From the NCBI GenBank assembly GCA_002694095.1, contig NZLD01000016.1:12179-20547 (forward strand): a DNA stretch of 8,369 nt, in the 5' to 3' direction. Below, one piece after another: positions 1-6,657 of the stretch. The notes beneath the pieces are model-generated. The model searched no databases and was not told where the DNA came from. It worked only from the letters and a program-made list of their open reading frames with translations. The first letter of the stretch is position 1. Every line of letters begins with the position of its first letter. The stretch is from Micrococcales bacterium (GTDB lineage: Bacteria > Actinomycetota > Actinomycetes > S36-B12). A program made the position numbers and the translations under genes.

Positions 1-113
1 AGATCGTCGGCTGCAGCGAAAGCCGCGCGAGCGTCCGCCACCATCGCTTCGACCGCATCAGCGTCGAGGGACGCGACCTGCTTGGGGTCGAAATTCGTGT
101 TGGGACCGGACAT
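1..113 (-). CDS. pheS: Phenylalanine--tRNA ligase alpha subunit, N-terminus (partial)
   Basis: Only the first 37 codons are in the window; the gene continues past the left edge. The visible peptide starts MSGPNTNFDP and goes on to a helical, alanine-rich stretch ending AAFAAADD. This resembles the start of the N-terminal coiled-coil domain of actinobacterial PheS, which contacts tRNA-Phe. The full enzyme is an alpha2-beta2 heterotetramer that charges tRNA-Phe with phenylalanine in the cytoplasm. Context supports the call, because pheST normally follows infC-rpmI-rplT-tsnR in Actinobacteria. Here the gene lies 26 bp after the cysNC stop codon. The ATG at 113 has no good Shine-Dalgarno sequence; instead a small inverted repeat (114-130) sits directly in front of it. 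The catalytic domain is outside the window, so the identification rests on the N-terminus and synteny. Confidence 0.82.
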   Translation of the reverse strand, partial: MSGPNTNFDPKQVASLDADAVEAMVADARAAFAAADD

Positions 114-130
114 GGGACGGTCAGTATCCC
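114..130 (-). promoter_or_regulatory. Small inverted repeat directly before the pheS start codon
   Basis: On the minus strand GGGAT and GTCCC, separated by seven bases, can pair (four Watson-Crick pairs and one G-U) immediately before the pheS ATG, where a ribosome binding site would be expected. A GATACT hexamer at 123-128 on the same strand resembles a -10 element and would give a leader of only a few bases. Both readings are speculative: the stem is short and no convincing -35 was seen. Confidence 0.2.
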
Positions 131-139
131 AGGAACGCT

Positions 140-1999
140 CTACTCGCCGAGGACGGCCCGCGCCAGCGTGTCCACCTGGGTGTCGAGGTCACCGGCACCG
201 TCCAGGACCACGTCGGCGTTCTCCGGAGCCTCGTAGCTTTGACCCATACCCGTCATGTTCGGCAGATTCCCCGCCGCTGCCTTCGCATACAGGCCCTTCG
301 GGTCGCGCTCAGCACACACCTCCACCGGGGTGTCCACGAACACTTCGAGGAAGTCGCCCTCGTCGAACAGCGCAGCCGCGGCCTCGCGATCGGCTCGATA
401 CGGCGACACCAGTGCGACGAACACCACGAGCCCGGCGTCGCTCATCAACTTGGCGACTTCCGCGACGCGGCGAACATTCTCCGCTCGGTCTTCCGCGGTG
501 AATCCGAGATCCTTGTTCAGCCCCGTACGAACATTGTCGCCGTCGAGAACGTATGTATGGACGCCCATGGCGTGCAGTCGTCGAACGGTCGAATCTGCAA
601 TCGTCGACTTGCCCGAGCCCGGTAGTCCGGTCAACCAGACCACGCGACTGGGGTGACCCATCAAAGCGGTGCGGGCCTGATCTGTGACGTCATACTCGTG
701 GGGAACCACGTTGAAGGCGCGACGCATGGCGTGCCGCACCAGCCCGGCCGCCACGGTGTCCGCCGTCACTCGATCCACCAGCAGGAAGCCACCGGTGTCT
801 CGGCACCTGTCGTAGGCATCCATCGGGATGGGACGGTCCGTGGCAACTTCGACTCGGCCAATGTCGTTCATCTCCAGTACTCGGGCGGCGCTCTCGTGCC
901 CGGAGACGACATCGAGCCGGTGGCGAACGTTCGTCACCGTCGCTGGAACCGAGCGGGAGCCCGACACCAGCAGGTAGGACCGACCATGGGCCAGGGGCTC
1001 TTCACCGATCCACACCATGTCGGCGGAGTACCGGTCTGCCGGTTGCAGGGTCGCGCCATCGGGATCTTTTCCAGCCAGCACATCTCCGCGGGTGACGTCG
1101 ACCTCGTGATCGAGGGTGATGGTCACCGCCTGGCCGGTGACGGCTGTTGTGGCACCGCCCGAGCGGTCCCCGTCGTAGGTGACGATCCGGTCCACTCGCG
1201 CCGTTCGCCCCGAATCAGCAACGGTGACCTCGTCGCCAGAGGAAATAGAGCCCGAGACAACCGTTCCCGCGTAGCCGCGGAAGTTGCCCTCCGCGCGAAC
1301 GATGAATTGCACGGGGAAGCGCAATCCGGCCGTCTCCTTCCCGACTGCGGGCTCCCAATCGGACAAGAACTCCAGCAGGGTGGGGCCGGAGTACCACGGC
1401 ATGCTCTCCGAACCACCGGTGACGTTATCCCCGGCGAACGCACTCATGGGAATGGCGGCCACGTGTGCAACACCCAGTCGCGTCACGGTCGCCTGCACCG
1501 TGGCGACGATGTCGTCAAAGGCGGCCTGTTCGTATTCGACCAAATCCATCTTGTTCACCGCGATGACGACCGTCGTAACTCCCATCAGGGCACAGACGGT
1601 CAGGTGCCGGTGTGTTTGCGGACGAACACCACGGGCGGCGTCGACGAGCAGAATCGCGACGTCGCCGTTGGAAGCAGCTACGGCCATGTTCCGGGTGTAT
1701 TGCTCATGTCCCGGCGCATCGGCGATGAGCACCCGCCGACCGTTGGGCAGATTCATGTGTCGGTAGGCCACGTCGATGGTGATGCCTTGTTCGCGCTCGG
1801 CTTCCAGGCCATCGGTCAGTAAGGAAAAGTCGACTTGGCCGATCGGGATCGTCGAACCTCCCCGACGAGTCGTGCGCGCGTATTCGAGTTGGTCGACCGG
1901 AACAGAGTCGGTTTCGGCGAGCAGACGGCCGATCAGCGTCGACTTCCCGTCGTCGACGGAACCGCAGGTCACCAGGTGCAGGACCGGAGTCGCCTCCAT
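140..1999 (-). CDS. cysNC: Bifunctional sulfate adenylyltransferase subunit 1 / adenylyl-sulfate kinase (CysN-CysC fusion)
   Basis: The protein has 619 residues in two enzyme parts. Residues 1 to about 420 are CysN, the GTPase subunit of ATP sulfurylase: P-loop GSVDDGKST (13-21), G3 motif DAPGH (94-98), G4 motif NKMD (149-152), then EF-Tu-like beta-barrel domains ending near FLLVDR (405-410). Residues from about 450 to 619 are CysC, APS kinase: P-loop GLPGSGKST (458-466), DGDNVRTGL (486-494), DRAENVRR (504-511), SPYRADR (532-538) and a C-terminal segment ending in ENADVVLD. With CysD it makes adenylyl sulfate from sulfate and ATP, driven by GTP hydrolysis, and then phosphorylates it to PAPS. 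Both P-loops are intact, so both activities are predicted. The ATG overlaps the cysD stop codon by one base (TAATG), and GAGGGG lies just upstream, indicating translational coupling. The fusion is the NodQ/mycobacterial CysNC type. The product is PAPS, for sulfation or for reduction, and the window does not decide which. Confidence 0.97.
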   Translation of the reverse strand: MEATPVLHLVTCGSVDDGKSTLIGRLLAETDSVPVDQLEYARTTRRGGSTIPIGQVDFSLLTDGLEAEREQGITIDVAYRHMNLPNGRRVLIADAPGHEQYTRNMAVAASNGDVAILLVDAARGVRPQTHRHLTVCALMGVTTVVIAVNKMDLVEYEQAAFDDIVATVQATVTRLGVAHVAAIPMSAFAGDNVTGGSESMPWYSGPTLLEFLSDWEPAVGKETAGLRFPVQFIVRAEGNFRGYAGTVVSGSISSGDEVTVADSGRTARVDRIVTYDGDRSGGATTAVTGQAVTITLDHEVDVTRGDVLAGKDPDGATLQPADRYSADMVWIGEEPLAHGRSYLLVSGSRSVPATVTNVRHRLDVVSGHESAARVLEMNDIGRVEVATDRPIPMDAYDRCRDTGGFLLVDRVTADTVAAGLVRHAMRRAFNVVPHEYDVTDQARTALMGHPSRVVWLTGLPGSGKSTIADSTVRRLHAMGVHTYVLDGDNVRTGLNKDLGFTAEDRAENVRRVAEVAKLMSDAGLVVFVALVSPYRADREAAAALFDEGDFLEVFVDTPVEVCAERDPKGLYAKAAAGNLPNMTGMGQSYEAPENADVVLDGAGDLDTQVDTLARAVLGE

Positions 2000-2904
2000 T
2001 AGAAATACCCCTCGGCCTTCTTGGATTCCATCGATCCGCCACCTTCGCCGTCGATGAGTCGACCGGCCCGCTCGGAGATTTTCGACTCCTCCATCTCCGC
2101 GATCAGGGTTGGCAGATCGTCGGCGGTGGACTCGACCGCCCCCGTCAGCGGGTAGCAGCCCAGAGTGCGAAATCGCACCGATTTCATCTCCGGCGTCTCG
2201 CCTTGCTCGAGCGGGTAACGGTCGTCGTCGACCATGATCCAGGTTCCATCTCGTTGCACGACCGGGCGCTCTTTGGCGAAATACAAAGCCGGAATCTCGA
2301 TCCCTTCACGCTCGATGTATCGCCACACGTCCAGCTCCGTCCAGTTCGAAAGAGGGAACGCGCGCATGGTTTGTCCCTCCGCCAGAGCCGTGTTCGCGGT
2401 CCTCCAGAACTCGGGGCGTTGCTTTCGCGGATCCCACCGGTGCCCCGGCTCCCGCAGGCTGAAGATCCTCTCTTTGGCTCGGCTGCGCTCTTCATCCCGC
2501 CGCGCTCCGCCGATGGCCGCGTCGAATCCGTAGTGGTCCAGCCCCTCACGAAGGGCAACTGTCTTCATGATGCGCGTGTACTCGTGCGTTCCATGACTGA
2601 AGGGGCTCACTCCATCTGCTACCGCCTGCTGGTTCGTGGCGATGCGAAGATCGAGTTTGAGTTCTTGCGCACGTCGATCGCGAAACTCGATCATCTCGCG
2701 AAACTTCCACGTTGTATCGATATGCATGACAGGAAAAGGCAGTGGAGCTGGGTGAAAAGCCTTCAGCGCTAGATGCAGGAGCACCGAGGAGTCTTTGCCG
2801 ATGCTGTAGAGAAGAACAGGGTTGCGAAATGCGGCCGCCGTTTCTCGATAGATGTGGATCGCCTCCGATTCCAATTCATCGAGAACCGCGCTATAGGCGA
2901 CCAC
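1999..2904 (-). CDS. cysD: Sulfate adenylyltransferase subunit 2
   Basis: CysD is the catalytic subunit of heterodimeric ATP sulfurylase, forming adenylyl sulfate and pyrophosphate from sulfate and ATP. With the chosen start it has 301 residues, against about 302 for E. coli CysD. Visible motifs are the PP-loop SIGKDSS (34-40), [16 protein letters not shown] (61-76), [15 protein letters not shown] (132-146), [12 protein letters not shown] (183-194), [11 protein letters not shown] (249-259) and a C-terminus ending [11 protein letters not shown]. From memory these are close to the proteobacterial CysD/NodP type. The open frame extends upstream to a GTG at 2937, but I chose the GTG at 2904: GGAGGA lies six bases before it and the resulting N-terminus ([17 protein letters not shown]) lines up with the start of known CysD proteins. 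The gene is 81 bp downstream of the oxygenase stop codon and overlaps the cysNC start by one base. The catalytic motifs look complete. Confidence 0.96.
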   Translation of the reverse strand: MVAYSAVLDELESEAIHIYRETAAAFRNPVLLYSIGKDSSVLLHLALKAFHPAPLPFPVMHIDTTWKFREMIEFRDRRAQELKLDLRIATNQQAVADGVSPFSHGTHEYTRIMKTVALREGLDHYGFDAAIGGARRDEERSRAKERIFSLREPGHRWDPRKQRPEFWRTANTALAEGQTMRAFPLSNWTELDVWRYIEREGIEIPALYFAKERPVVQRDGTWIMVDDDRYPLEQGETPEMKSVRFRTLGCYPLTGAVESTADDLPTLIAEMEESKISERAGRLIDGEGGGSMESKKAEGYF

Positions 2905-2985
2905 TGCGACTCCTCCCACTTGTGTGCACGCGTCCACGCCAGCACGCGCGGGGCTCGATGGTAATCCCGAACTCTTCGACCAGGC

Positions 2986-3804
2986 TCAGGCCTCGGACAG
3001 GACTTCCTTCTCTTCCTGGACGGCCATGCTGCCATCACCGAAGCGCGGGTCCTCACCCTTGGCAGCCAACGCCGCAGCCCGGGCCTGTCTCTTGGATTCC
3101 GCCAGTGCCTCGCCTTCTGCCGCAACATCCGCATCGATCGGATGGTTATCGATGCTCGTACGGGGATGCCTCGCCGCGATCCACTCATCAAGCTCAGGGC
3201 CCGACTCATAGGACGTGATCAGGCAGTACCTCGGCTCGCTGCCCGGATGCCACACCGCGTGGTAGAAGCTTTGCGTGTCGATGACGACCTGCTGTCCGGC
3301 CGGCATCGGAATGCGCACCTCCGTCGTTGGGTCGTCCTTGTCCGAGCGCAAGATCATGACGGACTCGGCGTCATCGGTGAGATTGAAGAAGGCGCGCACG
3401 ATCCATCCCGTTCCTTCGGGATTGAGACGGTTGTTGTCGTCTCTGTGCAGGTTGTAAAGAGCTTCGCCGTAGGTGTTCGGCTGCAGCTCGATCACGCGGC
3501 AGCGCCCGACGTTGGCTCCGGGCTCGAGCGCGCGCCGGGTAAGAACCGGTGCGATATCCACGTTCTCGGTGACCCACACGCCGTCCTTGTCTGTCTTCGG
3601 AGGTGTGTGATTCCAGAACCCGTTGCACTCCATGTCGCCGTAGGCGCTGGCGAGGGGCGCGAAACGCGTATCGCCGGAGGACTTCCAATCGACGTAGACA
3701 AGGTCTTCCCACTCCCGCGGATCGGATGCCTGGTCGTAACTGTCCACGACCACGTATCCGGATTCCTCCATGACGGGGAGTACTCGGTAACCGTCCTTAT
3801 CCAT
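2986..3804 (-). CDS. Putative Fe(II)/2-oxoglutarate-dependent oxygenase linked to cysD-cysNC
   Basis: I do not recognise a named family for this 272-residue protein. It contains H-R-D at residues 120-122 (in LHRDDNNRLN) and, about 60 residues later, a histidine at 182 in YHAVWHPGSEPRYCLITSYE with an arginine ten residues on (192). The HxD...H...R pattern with this spacing is the iron- and 2-oxoglutarate-binding signature of double-stranded beta-helix oxygenases. The last 50 residues or so are charged and alanine-rich and look like a flexible or helical tail. There is no signal peptide or membrane segment, so it should be cytoplasmic. The ATG at 3804 is preceded by GGAAGGGA, whereas the upstream in-frame ATG at 3822 has no ribosome binding site, so I chose 3804. 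It is the first gene of the cysD-cysNC trio, which suggests a sulfur-related substrate, perhaps a sulfated product or its precursor; this is inference. The coding assignment is strong, the enzyme class moderately sure, the substrate unknown. Confidence 0.85.
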   Translation of the reverse strand: MDKDGYRVLPVMEESGYVVVDSYDQASDPREWEDLVYVDWKSSGDTRFAPLASAYGDMECNGFWNHTPPKTDKDGVWVTENVDIAPVLTRRALEPGANVGRCRVIELQPNTYGEALYNLHRDDNNRLNPEGTGWIVRAFFNLTDDAESVMILRSDKDDPTTEVRIPMPAGQQVVIDTQSFYHAVWHPGSEPRYCLITSYESGPELDEWIAARHPRTSIDNHPIDADVAAEGEALAESKRQARAAALAAKGEDPRFGDGSMAVQEEKEVLSEA

Positions 3805-3906
3805 CGCGTCTTTCCCTTCCATCCGACAGCATGTCCGCCAGGCCGGCTACATCCTCGCACCCGATCTCGGCGGACTCGGGGACGCAACCGGGTGTGTCAG
3901 TACGGG

Positions 3907-4698
3907 CTAGATCACACCATCTCCTGCATACAAGGCGATGGCGACAGAGATGGCAGCGTTCAGCGACTCCACCGAAGCAGCTATGGGAATCCGCGCCGTC
4001 CACTCGACGGCCTGGAGAAGTTCGGTCGATACGCCGTGGGCTTCCGAGCCGACGATCCACACCCAATCGTCTCGGGTGATGCCACGGTCCGCGCCCGCCG
4101 TCACAGCCGCGACCACGTCGACCTGCGCTGCTCCATGAAGTGCTATCGGTGTCCGCCCGCGGGCAATGACGTCGATTACCCCATGTTCTTCCAGGCCTGT
4201 CACCACAGGCAGGCGAAAGATCGATCCAGCACTCGCGCGGACAACCTTGGGGTTCCAGGCGTCCACCGACCCCTCCGTCGTTGCGACCCCGGCCGCCCCG
4301 ACCGCCTCCGCCGTTCGAATGATGGTGCCGAGGTTTCCCGGGTCGGAGATGCGATCACACACCACGATGGGGCCCCGCCGCGCGATAAGGCTGTCGGCAG
4401 TCGTCGTGGGAAGCGTGCACTGCGCAACGATTCCCTGCGGTGTCGCTGCATCCCCGATCGCAGCCACGACCCGCTGGGTCGCCGCGTGGAAAGGAATACC
4501 GAGATTGAGAACTCGAGCCATCAGGGGGTGGTCCTCGACTCCGACGACTTCGACGACCTCAATCCCAAGACCTGCCTCGAGGGCCGCCGTTACACAATCC
4601 GGCCCCTCGGCCAGAAAAGATCCCGACCGCAGTCGACCTTTGCGTTCGTGAAGACGACGAAGCCGGGCGACGTGCTCGGACCTGGTACTGGTCAGCAC
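3907..4698 (-). CDS. tsnR: TrmH/SpoU-family RNA 2'-O-methyltransferase (23S rRNA, TsnR-like)
   Basis: The 263-residue protein has a substrate-binding N-terminal domain (residues 1-100, including LRSGSFLAEGPDCV and the conserved TPQGIVA at 86-92) and a C-terminal SPOUT knot domain. The three SpoU motifs are visible: DPGNLGTIIRTAEA (119-132), GSEAHGVS (217-224) and IPIAASVESLNAAISVAI (237-254). Such enzymes move a methyl group from S-adenosylmethionine to a ribose 2'-OH in rRNA or tRNA; relatives include the thiostrepton-resistance methyltransferase, but resistance is not implied here. The frame runs open back to 4917 through rplT. I chose the GTG at 4698 because GGGAGG lies four bases before it and family similarity begins there. 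The start is 29 bp after the rplT stop codon, as usual for Actinobacteria, where this gene lies between rplT and pheS. Here the sulfur block follows instead. Confidence 0.92.
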   Translation of the reverse strand: MLTSTRSEHVARLRRLHERKGRLRSGSFLAEGPDCVTAALEAGLGIEVVEVVGVEDHPLMARVLNLGIPFHAATQRVVAAIGDAATPQGIVAQCTLPTTTADSLIARRGPIVVCDRISDPGNLGTIIRTAEAVGAAGVATTEGSVDAWNPKVVRASAGSIFRLPVVTGLEEHGVIDVIARGRTPIALHGAAQVDVVAAVTAGADRGITRDDWVWIVGSEAHGVSTELLQAVEWTARIPIAASVESLNAAISVAIALYAGDGVI

Positions 4699-4727
4699 AC
4701 GTCCTCCCGGCCTCGGCAGGTGCTTGA

Positions 4728-5096
4728 TTACGCGGCGGTAGCGGGAAGGGCTCCCTTGGCGACGTCGACGAGAGCTGCGAACGCGTCTGGATCGTTCACC
4801 GCCATTTCGGCGAGCATGCGACGATCCACTTCCACATCCGCGGCCTTCAAGCCTTGAATGAATCGGTTGTACGTCATCCCGTTGGCACGAGCTGCCGCAT
4901 TGATGCGTTGGATCCACAGTCGCCGGAAATCACCCTTGCGGGTGCGACGGTCGGCGTAGGCGTAGACCATCGAATGAGTGACCTGCTCCTTGGCCTTGCG
5001 GTACAGCCGTGAGCGCTGACCCCGATACCCCGAGGCCCGCTCGAGAACCTCGCGACGCTTCTTTTGTGCGTTGACCGAACGCTTGACGCGTGCCAT
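4728..5096 (-). CDS. rplT: 50S ribosomal protein L20
   Basis: The 122-residue basic protein starts [20 protein letters not shown] and contains the very conserved segments [16 protein letters not shown] (23-38) and [20 protein letters not shown] (60-79). It binds 23S rRNA early in assembly of the large ribosomal subunit, and in several bacteria it also represses its own operon. A strong ribosome binding site, AGGAGG at 5102-5107, is five bases before the ATG. The gene follows rpmI by 33 bp, the standard arrangement. The C-terminal extension [12 protein letters not shown] is typical of actinobacterial L20. No anomalies were seen. Confidence 0.98.
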   Translation of the reverse strand: MARVKRSVNAQKKRREVLERASGYRGQRSRLYRKAKEQVTHSMVYAYADRRTRKGDFRRLWIQRINAAARANGMTYNRFIQGLKAADVEVDRRMLAEMAVNDPDAFAALVDVAKGALPATAA

Positions 5097-5129
5097 GGCG
5101 TCCTCCTAATCCTGGTTGAACGGTGCGCT

Positions 5130-5324
5130 TTAGCGACCGAGGAGCTTGTTGACCTTCTTGGTGTCTGCCTTGGAGACGGGATCGTCGGCCATCAGCCGAC
5201 GGGTGCGCTTGCTGGACTTGCTCTCCAGCAGGTGTCGCCGGTTGGCCTGCTCGTGGGTGAGCTTGCCGGATCCGGTGACCTTGAATCGCTTCTTGGCACC
5301 GCTGTGCGTCTTCTGCTTGGGCAT
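5130..5324 (-). CDS. rpmI: 50S ribosomal protein L35
   Basis: The 64-residue protein starts [20 protein letters not shown] and ends [13 protein letters not shown]. Its length and motifs match L35, a small rRNA-binding protein of the large subunit. The ribosome binding site AAGGAGGAGGG (5329-5339) is one of the strongest in the window. The gene sits between infC and rplT, the conserved order. The 100-bp spacer to infC is purine-rich on the coding strand and is described separately. Confidence 0.98.
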   Translation of the reverse strand: MPKQKTHSGAKKRFKVTGSGKLTHEQANRRHLLESKSSKRTRRLMADDPVSKADTKKVNKLLGR

Positions 5325-5345
5325 GAGGCCCTCCTCCTTCTTCGC

Positions 5346-5425
5346 GAGCCTGCTGGTGACTCGTTGCCTTCTTCTTGACTTAGGTCTGTTCTTGTCAGTC
5401 TTTGCTCGTTGGTCCGTTGAGGCTC
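5346..5425 (-). promoter_or_regulatory. infC-rpmI spacer with possible long-range pairing
   Basis: On the minus strand GAGCCT (5420-5425, at the end of infC) is the exact reverse complement of AGGCTC (5346-5351, just before the rpmI ribosome binding site), so the mRNA could close a loop of about 70 bases. The enclosed stretch is unusually poor in U and rich in purines compared with its neighbours. In E. coli, L20 represses rpmI through a pseudoknot involving a long-range pairing in this same place. Whether that applies here is inference from position and a single 6-bp pairing. Confidence 0.25.
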
Positions 5426-6003
5426 TAGACGTCTACGTCCACATCGTCATCAACCTCCGACTCGGCTTTCGCTTTGCGCGATGCATCCGACTTCCGCCTG
5501 TGTGGCGCGAGAACCATCAGCATGTTTCGACCATCCTGCTTGGGATTCGCCTCCACGTACCCCAACTCCTCCACGTCTTCGGCGAGACGGGCGAGCAGCC
5601 GAAGCCCCAACTCCGGTCGACTCTGCTCCCGACCGCGGAACATGATGGTGATCTTGACCTTGTCGCCTGCCTTGAGGAAGCGCTCCACGTGACCCTTCTT
5701 GGTCTCGTAGTCGTGCTGGTCGATCTTGGGTCGAAGCTTCATCTCCTTGATGATGGTGTGCGTCTGGTTCTTGCGGGATTCGCGTTCCTTCAGTGCTGCC
5801 TCGTACTTGAACTTGCCGAAGTCCATCAACTTGCACACCGGCGGCTTGGCCATGGGTGCTACTTCGACGAGATCAAGATCGGCTTCCACTGCGAGACGGA
5901 GGGCGTCTTCGATGCGAACGATGCCCACCTGCTCACCGTTGGGTCCGACGAGGCGAACCTCGGGTACGCGGATCCGGTCGTTAATGCGTGTTTCGACGCT
6001 GAT
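5425..6003 (-). CDS. infC: Translation initiation factor IF-3, apparently with an ATC start codon
   Basis: IF-3 binds the 30S subunit, prevents premature 50S joining and checks the start codon and initiator tRNA. The 192-residue product has the N-terminal domain ([20 protein letters not shown] at 6-25 through [20 protein letters not shown] at 46-65), a linker helix, and the C-terminal 30S-binding domain ([14 protein letters not shown] at 82-95, [19 protein letters not shown] at 115-133). A lysine-rich then acidic tail ends DDDVDVDV. The start needs care. A perfect AAGGAGG at 6008-6014 is followed four bases later by ATC (6003-6001), and family similarity begins right there (SVETRINDR). The in-frame ATG at 6021 has no ribosome binding site, and the ribosome binding site lies inside that extension. 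Rare starts (AUU, AUC, AUA) are known for infC and serve autoregulation, because IF-3 discriminates against them. The gene heads the translation block and is divergent from a DUF1844 gene. Confidence 0.95.
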   Translation of the reverse strand: MSVETRINDRIRVPEVRLVGPNGEQVGIVRIEDALRLAVEADLDLVEVAPMAKPPVCKLMDFGKFKYEAALKERESRKNQTHTIIKEMKLRPKIDQHDYETKKGHVERFLKAGDKVKITIMFRGREQSRPELGLRLLARLAEDVEELGYVEANPKQDGRNMLMVLAPHRRKSDASRKAKAESEVDDDVDVDV

Positions 6004-6007
6004 AGCG

Positions 6008-6014
6008 CCTCCTT
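6008..6014 (-). promoter_or_regulatory. Shine-Dalgarno sequence deciding the infC start
   Basis: AAGGAGG on the minus strand, four bases from the ATC codon at 6003. It is a full match to the anti-Shine-Dalgarno core. It supports initiation at ATC rather than at the ATG at 6021, which lies upstream of this site. Confidence 0.75.
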
Positions 6015-6063
6015 GCGTCATTCGTCGGGCTGCTGCGCCGGTTGGCGAAGCCGTCACCACCGC

Positions 6064-6085
6064 GCGGAGACGACGAAACCTCCGC
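6064..6085 (-). promoter_or_regulatory. Hairpin in the infC leader (proximal)
   Basis: GCGGAG and CTCCGC, six perfect pairs around a ten-base loop, lie about 60 bases before the infC start. No U-tract follows, so it is not a typical intrinsic terminator. It may be leader structure of the infC transcript, or chance in GC-rich DNA. Confidence 0.25.
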
Positions 6086-6111
6086 TGCAGCGCAGACGAA
6101 GGCCCGGTGAA

Positions 6112-6139
6112 CCGTCGGTGGGCATACAGCCACCGATGG
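6112..6139 (-). promoter_or_regulatory. Hairpin in the infC leader (distal), 10-bp stem
   Basis: Two ten-base arms (6112-6121 and 6130-6139) are inverted around an eight-base loop, with nine of ten positions pairing in the infC-sense RNA and the tenth a G-U pair in the opposite sense. It is the strongest inverted repeat seen in the window. It lies in the 234-bp divergent intergenic region, about 110 bases upstream of infC. It could be an RNA structure in a long infC leader or an operator site serving both directions. The rest of this intergenic region (6004-6237) shows no promoter that I can name with confidence. Confidence 0.35.
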
Positions 6140-6237
6140 TGGGACCCGATCGACCGGAAGTCGTCAGGTGGGAGACGGGCTCCGCTTGCGCGATCCTGGG
6201 CTGAGCCCCGAATCGTGGAGATGACAGAGTATCAGCC

Positions 6238-6642
6238 GTGCCCGACCGTGCCTCCGCCTCCTCGAATGACGTACCGCCCGAGCAGGCGTCCCCCGAGGAG
6301 ATGTCCGCAGGGTCGGCGGCCGGCCTGGATATCGCCGATGTTCCCGCCGTGGAGGTCGTGCTCACGGTTGCCATGCACCTGTTGACCGCATCGGCCGTCG
6401 CCTGCGGCTTGGCAACGAACGACGACGGCTCCCCGCGGGAGGCCGATCTGGCCGAGGCGCGGGTTCTGATCAATGCTTTGGCCGCATTGGTCACCGCGAG
6501 TGCACCGGATCTCGGTTCTATGCACGCCGCGCCGCTGCGAGACGGGCTCACCGCCGTGCAGCGAGCGTTCCGTGAGGCTTCGTCGATTCCCGATCCTCCC
6601 GGCGAAGGTCCCGGTGAACGGTGGACGGGCCCGATCACGTAA
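6238..6642 (+). CDS. DUF1844 domain protein
   Basis: The 134-residue protein matches the actinobacterial DUF1844 family. After a low-complexity N-terminus comes the conserved DIADVPAVEVVLTVAMHLLT (31-50), then an alanine-rich helical region with DLAEARVLINALAALVTASA (70-89), and the C-terminal signature GEGPGERWTGPI (122-133). No enzymatic motif is seen and its role is not established; in Actinobacteria it is commonly divergent from infC, as here. The GTG at 6238 has no good Shine-Dalgarno. The sequence GAGTAT (6227-6232) ends six bases before the GTG, so leaderless transcription is possible. The ATG at 6301 in the same frame has GAGGAG immediately against it, too close for normal use, but it remains an alternative that would still keep the conserved domain. 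The gene converges on sseB with a 15-bp gap. Confidence 0.9.
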   Translation: MPDRASASSNDVPPEQASPEEMSAGSAAGLDIADVPAVEVVLTVAMHLLTASAVACGLATNDDGSPREADLAEARVLINALAALVTASAPDLGSMHAAPLRDGLTAVQRAFREASSIPDPPGEGPGERWTGPIT

Positions 6643-6657
6643 CCGCAGCACCGCGTG

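Noticed and set aside
653..1822. 389-codon open frame on the plus strand
   Set aside because: It is antisense to cysNC, whose GTPase and kinase motifs are intact. The translation shows no domain.
3805..3906. Promoter or terminator between tsnR and the oxygenase
   Set aside because: A CTGACA hexamer resembles a -35 but no -10 lies at a suitable distance, and the short inverted repeats lack a T-run. Nothing in these 102 bp can be supported, although a separate promoter for the cassette may exist here.
3142..4857. 571-codon open frame on the plus strand
   Set aside because: It lies antisense to the oxygenase, tsnR and the end of rplT, all of which have clear family motifs. The translation is rich in Arg, His and Pro with no recognisable domain, as expected for a shadow frame in GC-rich DNA.
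4699..4917. N-terminal extension of tsnR into rplT
   Set aside because: The extra 73 codons overlap rplT, are Arg/Ser-rich without similarity to the family, and a ribosome binding site lies just before the GTG at 4698.
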